A stretch of 64,000 bases of DNA from Glandiceps talaboti (lineage: Eukaryota > Hemichordata > Enteropneusta > Spengelidae), in the NCBI RefSeq assembly GCF_964340395.1, contig NC_135571.1, positions 15,079,721 to 15,143,720 on the forward strand, given 5' to 3'. Of this stretch, positions 54,401-58,100 are shown one piece after another. A model generated the notes under the pieces. That model worked only from the letters and a program-made list of their open reading frames with translations, ran no database searches and was not told the origin of the DNA. How positions within the stretch are numbered: the first letter of the stretch is position 1; each line of letters opens with the position of its first letter. Position numbers and translations under genes: made by a program.

Positions 54401-54508
54401 AATAACATTCAAATTTACCTTACGTACCCCGTTGTCTTTTGCTTCCAGATCTCCAACTGTCCACGATCCGTACCCCTTGGATAGTGTACTAAAAACTGTA
54501 GATGACAT
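4232..54508 (-). CDS. KIAA2012: KIAA2012-like coiled-coil protein, 18 coding exons, 1440 aa
   Basis: Seen: eighteen minus-strand segments, each bounded by AG acceptors and GT donors with agreeing phases, sum to 4323 nt (1441 codons including TAA). Exons run 54508-54419, 52444-51932, 51175-51021, 46057-45839, 44390-44104, 43233-43030, 41889-41092, 39495-39349, 36764-36304, 33407-33273, 33154-33007, 29259-29069, 23113-23018, 19909-19721, 9770-9561, 5964-5852, 5678-5576, 4495-4232. The protein has an N-terminal segment with LPKTF at 138-142 followed by LTRRGAMLLF, a disordered Ser/Pro/Thr-rich middle (about 250-960), nine 13-aa repeats (about 585-702), a Lys-rich stretch (959-1116) and a Glu/Arg/Lys coiled coil (1117-1400). 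From memory of the family, human KIAA2012 has LPKTF followed by STRKGA near its N-terminus and a similar charged coiled-coil C-terminus. Its molecular function is not established. No signal peptide or membrane segment is visible. It is divergent with TMEM258. The exon model is firm; the ortholog name rests on remembered motifs. Confidence 0.8.
4588..4860 (+). repeat. Dispersed repeat family D, partial copy 1 (intron 17)
   Basis: It begins with TACCATTGGCATTGTAGCAC and has GGGCGTGGTCATGTTGCTAG. It shares these with copies at about 29305-30310, 41905-42690 and 60100-61095. Probably a non-autonomous retroposon remnant; no coding capacity is visible. The rest of intron 17 (4861-5575) shows nothing recognisable. 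Confidence 0.7.
5576..5678 (-). CDS. KIAA2012: KIAA2012-like exon 17 (aa 1319-1353), coiled coil
   Basis: The acceptor is TTGGCTTCCACTAG, the donor is GAG followed by GTATGG, going from phase 2 to phase 0. It encodes RQEEILLQQQAEERRLQREL and more charged helix. Intron 16 is only 173 bp and carries no array. Confidence 0.83.
5852..5964 (-). CDS. KIAA2012: KIAA2012-like exon 16 (aa 1282-1319), coiled coil
   Basis: The acceptor is GTAAATCCTATAG, the donor is AGAAG followed by GTAAGA, phase 0 to 2. It encodes AEEEAMERLIRERLEAERLQ and further Gln/Glu/Arg helix. Confidence 0.83.
6031..8197. repeat. 32-bp tandem array with CA-length variation (about 65 copies), intron 15
   Basis: The unit contains TATGTGACAAGATACCACAC then AATATGTGGTAC. 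CCACACAATATGTGG is an inverted repeat with 5-bp arms. Some units carry extra CA dinucleotides, or lose TAT, showing microsatellite slippage inside the minisatellite. Confidence 0.96.
8198..9575 (-). repeat. 41-bp tandem array carrying the exon 15 splice donor (about 33 copies), intron 15
   Basis: Read on the minus strand each unit holds GTTAGAGAGACAG, the end of exon 15, followed by GTTGGTGTACC, its donor, then TTGGGTAATATCATAGA. The array joins the exon with no spacer. Variants are CTATTTCTATG or CTAACTCTATG and TACACC or TAAACC. Confidence 0.97.
9561..9770 (-). CDS. KIAA2012: KIAA2012-like exon 15 (aa 1212-1281), coiled coil
   Basis: The acceptor is CTATCATTGCACAG, the donor is GAGAGACAG followed by GTTGGT, phase 0 to 0. 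It encodes 70 residues of Glu/Arg/Lys helix including LRLEEEERQRQEDEERKR. The last 15 exonic bases plus the donor recur in every unit of the adjoining 41-bp array. The donor is weak by consensus (T at +3, G at +4). Confidence 0.85.
9822..19192. repeat. 25-bp tandem array, 9.4 kb (about 375 copies), intron 14
   Basis: The unit reads ACACATTGGATGTTTGTACT then GTATT, with variants CACTGG, CATCGG, CATCAA and TCCACA. The period of 25 bp gives a 75-bp codon cycle, so open frames of up to nearly 2000 codons exist but are artefacts. It contains a 4573-bp block present twice (see separate entry). Confidence 0.97.
9901..19040. repeat. 4573-bp tandem duplication inside the 25-bp array
   Basis: Marker variants recur exactly 4573 bp apart: ATCAAATG followed by the CGCTGG variant at 9901 and 14474, TATATAACACACTGG near 11097 and 15670, TTTTACACAATGG near 11175 and 15748, and TTACTCATTGG near 13495 and 18068. 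No difference was seen between the stretches compared. The copies join near 14473. Confidence 0.9.
19350..19718. repeat. 37-bp tandem array (about 9 copies) next to the exon 14 donor, intron 14
   Basis: The unit contains TTTACCATGGCAACAGTTTA then CATCATAATGAGAGGTA. On the minus strand it presents ATGGTAAAT, close to the true donor ATGGTAAGT at 19720, which begins 2 bp from the array. The left edge holds GTTACCTTGGCAAC. Confidence 0.93.
19721..19909 (-). CDS. KIAA2012: KIAA2012-like exon 14 (aa 1149-1211), coiled coil
   Basis: The acceptor is TTTTACTGACCAG, the donor is AGAATG followed by GTAAGT, phase 0 to 0. It encodes Ala/Glu/Arg-rich helix: LAEEAAQDAAERAQDAQEAE, then charged residues ending EERRRM. 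It is too short and ATG-poor for simple ORF scans but fits exactly between exons 13 and 15. Confidence 0.85.
20030..22052. repeat. 25-bp palindromic tandem array (about 80 copies), intron 13
   Basis: The unit is GGGACAATGACACAATGTCA then TGTAA, with AAGAAC, AGGAAC or ATAGAAC variants of the spacer. Its core ATGACACAATGTCAT, or the perfect form ATGACACAGTGTCAT, is an inverted repeat, so each unit can form a small hairpin. A shortened unit with ATGACAGTGTCAT also recurs. Confidence 0.96.
22261..22547. mobile_element. Candidate 287-bp MITE with 12-bp terminal inverted repeats, intron 13
   Basis: ACGTCCTCTCAA at 22261-22272 is exactly complementary to TTGAGAGGACGT at 22536-22547. No clear target-site duplication is visible. 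A 107-codon open frame crosses it, but it resembles no protein I know. The flanking 22053-22260 and 22548-23017 hold single-copy sequence. Confidence 0.4.
23018..23113 (-). CDS. KIAA2012: KIAA2012-like exon 13 (aa 1117-1148), coiled coil
   Basis: The acceptor is TTTTTGTAG, the donor is AAACAG followed by GTACGG, phase 0 to 0. It encodes 32 residues of almost pure charged helix (RREAELKELEDKRKEKEEAK). It lies between the 31-bp array (intron 12) and the palindromic 25-bp array (intron 13). Confidence 0.85.
23145..28855. repeat. 31-bp tandem array, 5.7 kb (about 184 copies), intron 12
   Basis: The unit contains ACTTTATGTCCACATAGAAT then TAATCACTATT, with variants CATATAG, CATGTAG, TAATTACT, GCATTAATC and CACAGAATGAATC. 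The rare CACAGAATGA form recurs at 24851 and 25378 (527 bp, 17 units), 25874 and 26835 (961 bp, 31 units), and 26587 and 27610 (1023 bp, 33 units). These spacings reveal nested higher-order repeats. Confidence 0.97.
28961..29019. repeat. (ACAG)n microsatellite
   Basis: About 14 copies of the tetranucleotide lie between the 31-bp array and the exon 12 donor. Confidence 0.95.
29069..29259 (-). CDS. KIAA2012: KIAA2012-like exon 12 (aa 1053-1116)
   Basis: The acceptor is GTCTACAAACCAG, the donor is CTT followed by GTAAGT, ending in phase 0. It encodes VTSDDEDAAIEAELKAKYGN, then a basic run (RPKSKKSKKQMIKEKAALK) leading into the coiled coil. An internal ATG is not used as a start because the frame continues from exon 11. 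Confidence 0.8.
29305..30310 (+). repeat. Dispersed repeat family D, copy 2 (intron 11)
   Basis: It starts AAAAATAGTGCCAATGGCAT. It has internal sub-repeats of GGGCGTGGTC plus TTGCTAGGCA, then CACCAAATTTCAGACTGGTC-type segments. It ends in a (CA)n tail at 30312-30404. This is the fullest copy in the window. The layout, ending in a simple repeat, suggests a SINE/LINE-tail-like retroposon. Confidence 0.75.
30312..30404. repeat. (CA)n microsatellite, about 46 copies
   Basis: Uninterrupted CA run at the 3' end of the family D copy. Confidence 0.98.
30545..31222. repeat. 22-bp tandem array (about 30 copies), intron 11
   Basis: The unit contains TTCTATGCCATCACTAGTTG with shortened forms lacking ATGC and ATATAAG variants. 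CACTAGTTG is the most constant part. Confidence 0.93.
31360..31890. repeat. 28-bp tandem array (about 19 copies), intron 11
   Basis: The unit contains AGCTGAATGCTAATAAGTAC then GACCATTT, with 1-3 base length variants. The remaining intron sequence to 33006 includes three copies of a 24-bp motif (ACTTTTACATGGGTCTTTCC) near 32090-32150. Confidence 0.94.
31891..33006. other. Intron 11 non-array sequence with TGACCTTTGACCTT motifs
   Basis: AT-rich sequence resembling an old interspersed repeat. TGACCTTTGACCTTGAC near 32645 and CCTTGACCTTTGACTTTGAT near 32777 are related segments repeated about 130 bp apart. No exon was found here. Confidence 0.4.
33007..33154 (-). CDS. KIAA2012: KIAA2012-like exon 11 (aa 1004-1053)
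   Basis: The acceptor is TATTATGCTTTGCAG, only 118 bp after exon 10. It encodes LAKELNSRNLSETINQ and then VASAPDSGIDTAITG. The donor is a weak GTTTGT leaving one base. Exon 12 begins with the two bases that complete the codon, which supports this weak donor. Confidence 0.72.
33273..33407 (-). CDS. KIAA2012: KIAA2012-like exon 10 (aa 959-1003)
   Basis: The acceptor is TCATTTTTCAG, the donor is CAAGAG followed by GTAAGA, phase 0 to 0. It starts with a strongly basic run (AKTKKSVGPKKEKKKKGGK) and ends in SADEIEAMVQQE. The Lys run could serve as a nuclear-localisation-like or nucleic-acid or tubulin-binding patch, but nothing in the sequence decides this. Confidence 0.82.
33488..33592. repeat. 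(AATCT)n-like pentanucleotide repeat, intron 9
   Basis: CTAATCTAATCTAATCTAAT decays into CTAACCTAACATAATC and AATATAACATAATA. Confidence 0.9.
33700..34905. repeat. 24-bp tandem array (about 50 copies), intron 9
   Basis: The unit contains TTGAATTCTAAGTCTAGATG then TAAC, with GTCTGG, GTCTAA and ATATAAC variants. A 24-bp period keeps frames open on both strands (up to about 410 codons), which is not evidence of coding. Confidence 0.96.
34920..36265. repeat. 21-bp tandem array with higher-order structure, intron 9
   Basis: The unit is close to GTGTGATAAAGTTATATGTG plus one base. A marked segment beginning ATATGCCAGGGTAT occurs near 35299 and 36094, about 795 bp apart. The array stops about 40 bp from the exon 9 donor. 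Confidence 0.93.
36304..36764 (-). CDS. KIAA2012: KIAA2012-like exon 9 (aa 805-958), Pro/Thr/Lys-rich
   Basis: The acceptor is GATGTCTTCACAG and the donor is GAG followed by GTTAGT, going from phase 1 to phase 0. It encodes a disordered linker with imperfect repeats (NQKVPTPVTSANQKMPSPVT), then a Pro/Lys-rich run (TPPKPMTPKNEVKTPTPPA), then a helix KALDLSELKAMMATK. Composition is typical of a flexible tether before a coiled coil. Confidence 0.82.
37070..37225. repeat. 20-bp tandem array (8 copies), intron 8
   Basis: The unit is TGTATCATGGCTGTGGTCAA. It runs directly into the 27-bp array. Confidence 0.95.
37235..39206. repeat. 27-bp tandem array (about 73 copies), intron 8
   Basis: The unit contains GTAAGTGAGTGCCATGATCC then TATATCT or TACATGT. 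Some units lack GTAAGTGA. On the plus strand, antisense to the host gene, each unit carries a GTAAGT consensus donor. Of the rest of intron 8, 36765-37069 and 39207-39348 show nothing recognisable. Confidence 0.96.
39349..39495 (-). CDS. KIAA2012: KIAA2012-like exon 8 (aa 756-805)
   Basis: The acceptor is TTCCATCCCAAAG, the donor is GGTG followed by GTAAGT, phase 1 to 1. It encodes an acidic segment, GVIIPGSEAIPVEDTTEPTV, then IEDEGSAWPATGELMKAAQ. The phases fit both neighbours exactly. No domain is recognised. Confidence 0.8.
39532..41066. repeat. 24-bp tandem array (about 64 copies) next to the exon 7 donor, intron 7
   Basis: The unit contains TACAAACTATACCATACATC then ACAG, AGTG or AATG. 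On the minus strand it presents GTATGGTATAG, and the true donor 25 bp away reads GTATGGTTTG. Confidence 0.96.
41092..41889 (-). CDS. KIAA2012: KIAA2012-like exon 7 (aa 490-756) with a coding minisatellite
   Basis: The largest exon. The acceptor is TTTCCATTACAG, the donor is CAAG followed by GTATGG, phase 1 to 1. After EDDKCSRPVSVSMVSQREEE and a Ser/Arg-rich linker come nine tandem 13-aa units with core AQSIGDDRPGSMA (39-bp DNA units). The exon ends with IKTEDLGETMIATHPLQ. All units stay in frame. Gly/Asp/Pro/Ser content predicts a disordered repeat region. The opposite-strand ORF over the repeats is a shadow. Confidence 0.88.
41246..41607 (-). repeat. 39-bp coding minisatellite in exon 7 (9 copies)
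   Basis: Nine in-frame units encode SIGDDRPGS-containing 13-mers. Differences are mostly Met/Val/Thr at one position and synonymous changes, so the array is young. It translates as part of the KIAA2012-like protein. Confidence 0.95.
41905..42690 (+). repeat. Dispersed repeat family D, copy 3 (intron 6)
   Basis: It starts AAAATAGCACTAATGATGTT just beside the exon 7 acceptor. It then has TTGCTATGGGTGTGGTCTTG and the ATTTGCATATCACTGATGAG segment repeated twice. The front part is deleted relative to copy 2. Confidence 0.7.
42692..42872. repeat. 50-bp tandem repeat (about 3.5 copies), intron 6, same family as the exon 3 donor array
   Basis: It contains TATCCTAACTTACAAAGTCC then ATAAATAAAATTATCAGTAT, matching the units of the intron 3 array 8 kb away. 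Confidence 0.93.
43030..43233 (-). CDS. KIAA2012: KIAA2012-like exon 6 (aa 422-490)
   Basis: The acceptor is TTTTCCTCCCATAG, the donor is CAAG followed by GTAAAA, phase 1 to 1. It encodes an acidic stretch (HSESKGDEQIADINDKDGG) and MWSIPSGESEVKGQG. The exon end reads AGGTCAAAGGTCA, which is also a perfect DR1 nuclear-receptor half-site pair on the DNA. No domain is recognised. Confidence 0.8.
43480..44097. repeat. 44-bp tandem array (about 14 copies) next to the exon 5 donor, intron 5
   Basis: The unit contains GTGTGATCAATACATCATAG then CCAATGACATTGGATGTACTGTAT. CCAATGACATTGG is an inverted repeat. The array ends within about 10 bp of the donor GTAAGT. Confidence 0.95.
44104..44390 (-). CDS. 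KIAA2012: KIAA2012-like exon 5 (aa 326-422)
   Basis: The acceptor is TTTTCTATCCAG; the donor is GTAAGAG followed by GTAAGT, leaving one base (phase 1). It encodes SVLSAMKLAASLKSTNYLG and then a low-complexity Pro/Ser/Arg region (SSIPPTRPQTADDISSSSRR). A 44-bp tandem array begins within about 10 bp of the donor. Confidence 0.82.
44585..44715. repeat. Direct duplication of about 60 bp, intron 4
   Basis: ATGGGTCACTTTGT and GAAATGATGGCTTTATTCAC then CCAAGGATGACCATC occur twice in tandem. Confidence 0.85.
44800..45205. repeat. 33-bp tandem array (about 12 copies), intron 4
   Basis: The unit contains ACTCACTTGAACACTATGTT then ACATACATAATGT. The rest of intron 4 (45206-45838) is single-copy apart from a short telomere-like run. 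Confidence 0.93.
45630..45652. repeat. Short interstitial telomere-like run
   Basis: CCTAACCCTAACCCTAACCT, about three TTAGGG-type units on the minus strand. Confidence 0.8.
45839..46057 (-). CDS. KIAA2012: KIAA2012-like exon 4 (aa 253-326)
   Basis: The acceptor is TTGCACCCCACAG and the donor is GCAAA followed by GTAAGT; phase 2 in and out. It encodes SGMGFRPSSGRSVTSDLERA, then an acidic-basic helix (ELQEELRKMDAG), then Ser/Pro/Gln-rich sequence ending in basic DRKRKPSSAK. Probably largely disordered. Confidence 0.8.
46203..46385. repeat. Short tandem repeat related to the exon 3 end, intron 3
   Basis: About three to four copies of TAGGTCCTGACTTGTAAATA then GAATTAACTGTATTAATTTAC. CCTGACTTGTAAAT and AGAAT match the exon 3 boundary (CCTAACTTGTAAAT, AGAATG). 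Confidence 0.75.
46545..47610. repeat. Diverged tandem repeat of about 135 bp (7-8 copies) with octamer motifs, intron 3
   Basis: Each unit has CATTAATTATGCAAATTATT, ACACTGTAAGGTACATCAAC, a TATAGGACATAT segment and TTAAGATATAGCCTAATTAC. Every unit carries ATGCAAAT. It is flanked on the left by ATGCCTCCCGTAAGGGAATC and on the right by a (CAGA)-rich tail and TACCTCCCGTACCCTTAC at 47813. It may be the body of one interspersed element. Confidence 0.8.
47700..47800. repeat. Degenerate (CAGA)n / (CA)n tail, intron 3
   Basis: CAGACAGATGGACAGACGGA and similar runs follow the octamer repeat, as in tails of dispersed invertebrate retroposons. Confidence 0.8.
47830..50130. other. Single-copy stretch of intron 3
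   Basis: About 2.3 kb without tandem repeats, unusual for this window. Short open frames up to about 97 codons exist on both strands, but none is recognised or flanked by convincing signals. A gene remnant or an insertion is possible; I see no support for either. Confidence 0.4.
50130..51031 (-). repeat. 50-bp tandem array carrying the exon 3 splice donor (about 18 copies), intron 3
   Basis: On the minus strand each unit holds AAGTTAGGACACA (exon 3 end) or its near match TAAGTTAGGACACA, followed by GTAAGTTAATACTG. It also has a second GTAAGT (CTTTGTAAGTTAGG). The array runs directly from the exon into the intron. Confidence 0.96.
51021..51175 (-). CDS. KIAA2012: KIAA2012-like exon 3 (aa 202-253)
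   Basis: The acceptor follows a T-rich tract (TTTTCTAATAG). It encodes GPENDFESYSTHYDKTF and ends in YSFYLRDLQVRT plus two bases. An earlier donor (GTTAGG at 51031) would leave phase 0. Exon 4 requires two carried bases, so the GTAAGT donor at 51020 is the one that keeps frame. The same donor sequence is repeated about 18 times in the array that follows. Confidence 0.8.
51176..51931. other. Intron 2, no array
   Basis: Two short direct duplications only: GAAGCAGTGACTGAGTGATT type near 51220-51266, and AGTCATCTGTAAA plus ACACTGGGTAAATGTCATGC near 51587-51665. Nothing else was recognised. Confidence 0.6.
51932..52444 (-). CDS. KIAA2012: KIAA2012-like exon 2 (aa 31-201), conserved N-terminal segment
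   Basis: The acceptor is TTTTTACAG and the donor is TCG followed by GTAAGT, phase 0 at both ends. It encodes the most recognisable part of the protein: a basic Ser/Pro linker (SPRTPRIQSCRMRAKSAPP), then ELVLPKTFLTRRGAMLLF, then a helix-like DLGLRLKTVNKLTASVLQYG. This order (LPKTF motif, then a Leu-rich helix ending in Tyr-Gly) matches the remembered vertebrate KIAA2012. Confidence 0.85.
52930..53095. repeat. 27-bp tandem repeat (about 6 copies), intron 1
   Basis: The unit contains TGTGTCAGTTACTATTGTGT then CAAACTC or CAGACTC. The rest of intron 1 (52445-54418) holds AT-rich sequence with no feature I can name. Confidence 0.93.
54419..54508 (-). CDS. KIAA2012: KIAA2012-like exon 1 (aa 1-30), start codon
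   Basis: The first in-frame ATG opens MSSTVFSTLSKGYG. The exon ends at AAG with donor GTAAAT, phase 0. The opening resembles the start remembered for human KIAA2012, which has a similar Leu-Ser-Arg-Gly-His-Gly stretch. The start is chosen because the upstream in-frame codons contain no other ATG before the divergent promoter region. Confidence 0.75.
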
Positions 54509-55164
54509 AGTGTTGACCAATTTATCCCCACGTTACATTAAACATTGAAGAATCCCAATGAACGTTGAAACTGGAGTCGAAGCTTGATATCAGTATGGTT
54601 CATCTTCCGTTCGGTTATGGTTGAGCTACCTCTCATTATACGCTTATAAATTCAGTCTATATTGCAGCTGTGATTTTCCACCGTTCTCACTGAATTCTCA
54701 GCATTCAAATGGCTCAAACAGAACCAAGTAAAGCAAAATAAACCCTGTGATTTTTTGTTTGGCACGTTAAATTTGTAGCTTACATGGTGTCCAGCCAGCC
54801 TAATCACACAAGATAAAGTTATTGAGTCGCTCATGCTATGCTATTTACCCTTCGGTATCATAGCTACAGAAATGAACTCGGCCAATCAATAAATGGGCAC
54901 CGATCGTAACATTTTATGAACATACCACCTTTGTGTAAGAAATGCATCTTTAAAAAAAATTCCAAGTTCATCAGTAAGTATAATTAATTATTATATGAAA
55001 TTATACATGAACGTGATTAACTTTATCAAAAAGTAAAATCTCTGCGCCAATACCTATTGTGAACATGGTATGGTCCAATCTGACTGAGCTCAGTGGAGTA
55101 AAGATGTACAAACACGAAACAAAACAATGTAACTTCCTTTTTCCGGGCTACAGAGGACGACAAA
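54509..55164. promoter_or_regulatory. Putative bidirectional promoter between KIAA2012-like gene and TMEM258
   Basis: The two start codons face away from each other with only 656 bp between them, and no tandem array lies in this stretch, unlike most of the window. A TTATAAAT sequence lies at about 54644 and a CCAAT box at about 54882. No CpG-rich core is evident. The 5'UTR boundaries cannot be placed from sequence. Confidence 0.55.
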
Positions 55165-55170
55165 ATGGAG
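55165..55170 (+). CDS. TMEM258: TMEM258 exon 1 coding part (Met-Glu)
   Basis: ATGGAG is followed directly by donor GTGGGT. Six coding bases in phase 0 join to TCATCAATAGAGTCC of exon 2. Another upstream ATG-bearing exon cannot be excluded, but this one matches the family's Met-Glu opening. Confidence 0.7.
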
Positions 55171-58100
55171 GTGGGTTTCTGAGATGAATGGATACAATCG
55201 CAATCCATAGCCATCATACGATTATACAAGTCAACGAACATTGTTAATAGTAAAAAAAAGTTGTAGTATATACACACTTGTATCAGGAAGTTTTTTTTAT
55301 TTTAAGCGCACCGACAGTTATGGAAGATTTTAAGTACAGAAAGCTGCGAGCCCTCGATAAACTTAACAATCCACAACTGTTGACGTGGCGCTAGCGCTAC
55401 ACAAGATTTTAAAGGATTTCGAAAAACCTATCTTCCAGAACTGGATTTTGCTCCTATTAGTTGACTAGTGTCATATATATATTCAAAACATCGTGACCTT
55501 ACATTATATTGTTGTTATTATGACATCATAGCTTGTAAAACTACTACATAAAAACATAAATAAAGACACCCAGGGATGTACTTCCGGTATCGCTCCATGT
55601 TAACGCATTTTATCATACACCTATGCTCAGATCAATCATTCTGGATGACGTTTAACATGAAATATCACGTTATGATATAGGACGTGAAATATCACGTTAT
55701 GATATAGGACGTGAAATATCACGTTATGATATAGGACGTGAAATATCACGTTATGATATAGGACGTGAAATATCACGTTATGATATAGGACGTTAAATAT
55801 TTATCACGTTATGATATAGGACGTGAAATATCACGTTATGATATAGGACGTGAAATATTTATCACGTTATGATATAGGACGTGAAATATCACGTTATGAT
55901 ATAGGACGTGAAATATCACGTTATGATATAGGACGTGAAATATCACGTTATGATATAGGACGTGAAATATCACGTTATGATATAGGACGTGAAATATCAC
56001 GTTATGATATAGGACGTTAAATATTTATCACGTTATGATATAGGACGTGAAATATCACGTTATGATATAGGACGTGAAATATCACGTTATGATATAGGAC
56101 GTTAAATATCACATTATGATATAGGACGATAAATATCACGTTATGATATAGGACGTGAAATATCACGTTATGATATAGGACGTGAAATATTTATCACGTT
56201 ATGATATAGGACGTTAAATATTTATCACGTTATGATATAGGACGTTAAATATTTATCACGTTATGATATAGGACGTTAAATATTTATCACGTTATGATAT
56301 AGGATGTTAAATATTTATCACGTTATGATATAGGACGTGAAATATCACGTTATGATATAGGACGTGAAATATCACGTTATGATATAGGACGTTAAATATC
56401 ACATTATGATATAGGACGTTAAATATCACGTTATGATATAGGACGATAAATATCACGTTATGATATAGGACGTGAAATATCATGTTATGATATAGGACGA
56501 TAAATATCACGTTATGATATAGGACGTGAAATATCACGTTATGATATAGGACGTGAAATATCACGTTATGATATAGGACGTGAAATATCACGTTATGATA
56601 TAGGACGTGAAATATCACGTTATGATATAGGACGTTAAATATCACATTATGATATAGGACGATAAATATCACGTTATGATATAGGACGTGAAATATCACG
56701 TTATGATATAGGACGATAAATATCACGTTATGATATAGGACGTGAAATATCACGTTATGATATAGGACGTTAAATATCACGTTATGATATAGGACGTTAA
56801 ATATCACGTTATGATATAGGACGATAAATATCACGTTATGATATAGGACGTGAAATATCACGTTATGATATAGGACGATAAATATCACGTTATGATATAG
56901 GACGATAAATATCACGTTATGATATAGGACGTGAAATATCACGTTATGATATAGGACGATAAATATCACGTTATGATATAGGACGTTAAACGTCATGATA
57001 TTCAGCAAACACTGCAATTATATTGCAGCTAGTGCTTAGCATGTTAGCAGCAACCAAAATACTTCCATGGCAACACTAACAGAAAATTAAAATACACTTG
57101 CATTGTTTGTCATTATTTCAGAAATTGAGACGACAGAAGCTGCAATAATAGTAGTGTTTGCTGTGATTTTGAGCTTTTTTTCTGCCTTTTGTTGTTCCGA
57201 CGTTTAACTGGAAGACAAGTCAATGTTAATACCCGAATCAAATGCTACAATTCCTCTAATGCAAATGCAAATAGACGGAAGCTATTCAGATCTGAATCGC
57301 AAAGTTGGGTGGACTTTTCTGCTAAATTATGCCTTACTTGGCAAAATGTCAGGACATTTCCTAATGCCAACATTAATTACGGAGCCTTCAAGACCAAAGA
57401 AGTGTTCAGAGGTCCCCCAATTCCGTCAAAATCGGCAAATGTAGCAAGGCATGCAGCAGTTTGAAACGGGTAGTACGTTGACCCCTCGCTCACGTTATCA
57501 ATGTGGTCTCGTCTAATAGCATTTGCATTAGAGGAATTGTAGTGTTTGATTCGGGTTAAACGTCAGAACGAAAAAAGGCACAAAAACAGATGAAAAAGCC
57601 CTCAAAATCACATCAAACGCTACAATTATTGCAGCTACGTTAATACTATTCCTGTAACATAAACAGAAACAGACAGAAGCAATTCAGATCAGAATCGTAA
57701 AGTTAGGTGAATTTTTCTGGTAAATTATGCCTTATCTGCTAAAAAATGGACATTTCCTAACTCCAACATTAATTATGGAGCCTTCAAGACCCAAGAAATG
57801 TTCAGAGATACCACAATCCAATCAAAATCGGCAAAAGTAGCAATGCCTGCACCATTTTGAAATGGGCAGTACACTGACATCTTGATCACGTTTTCAGCAT
57901 GATCTCATCTATTTGTGTTTATATTATACAATGTAGGAATTGTAGCGTTTGCTTCCTGTTCATCGGAACAACAAAAAGCACAAAAACAGAAGAAAATGCC
58001 TCAAAATCACAGCAAATGCTATAATTATTGCAGCTAAGAGAACTTAAGTAATATTTCAATACCTTCACAAATCTATGAATATATACAAGTACATTACTAG

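Noticed and set aside
55026-55277. 83-codon minus-strand frame across TMEM258 exon 1
   Set aside because: Opposite to the promoter and first exon of TMEM258, with no splice partners or homology.
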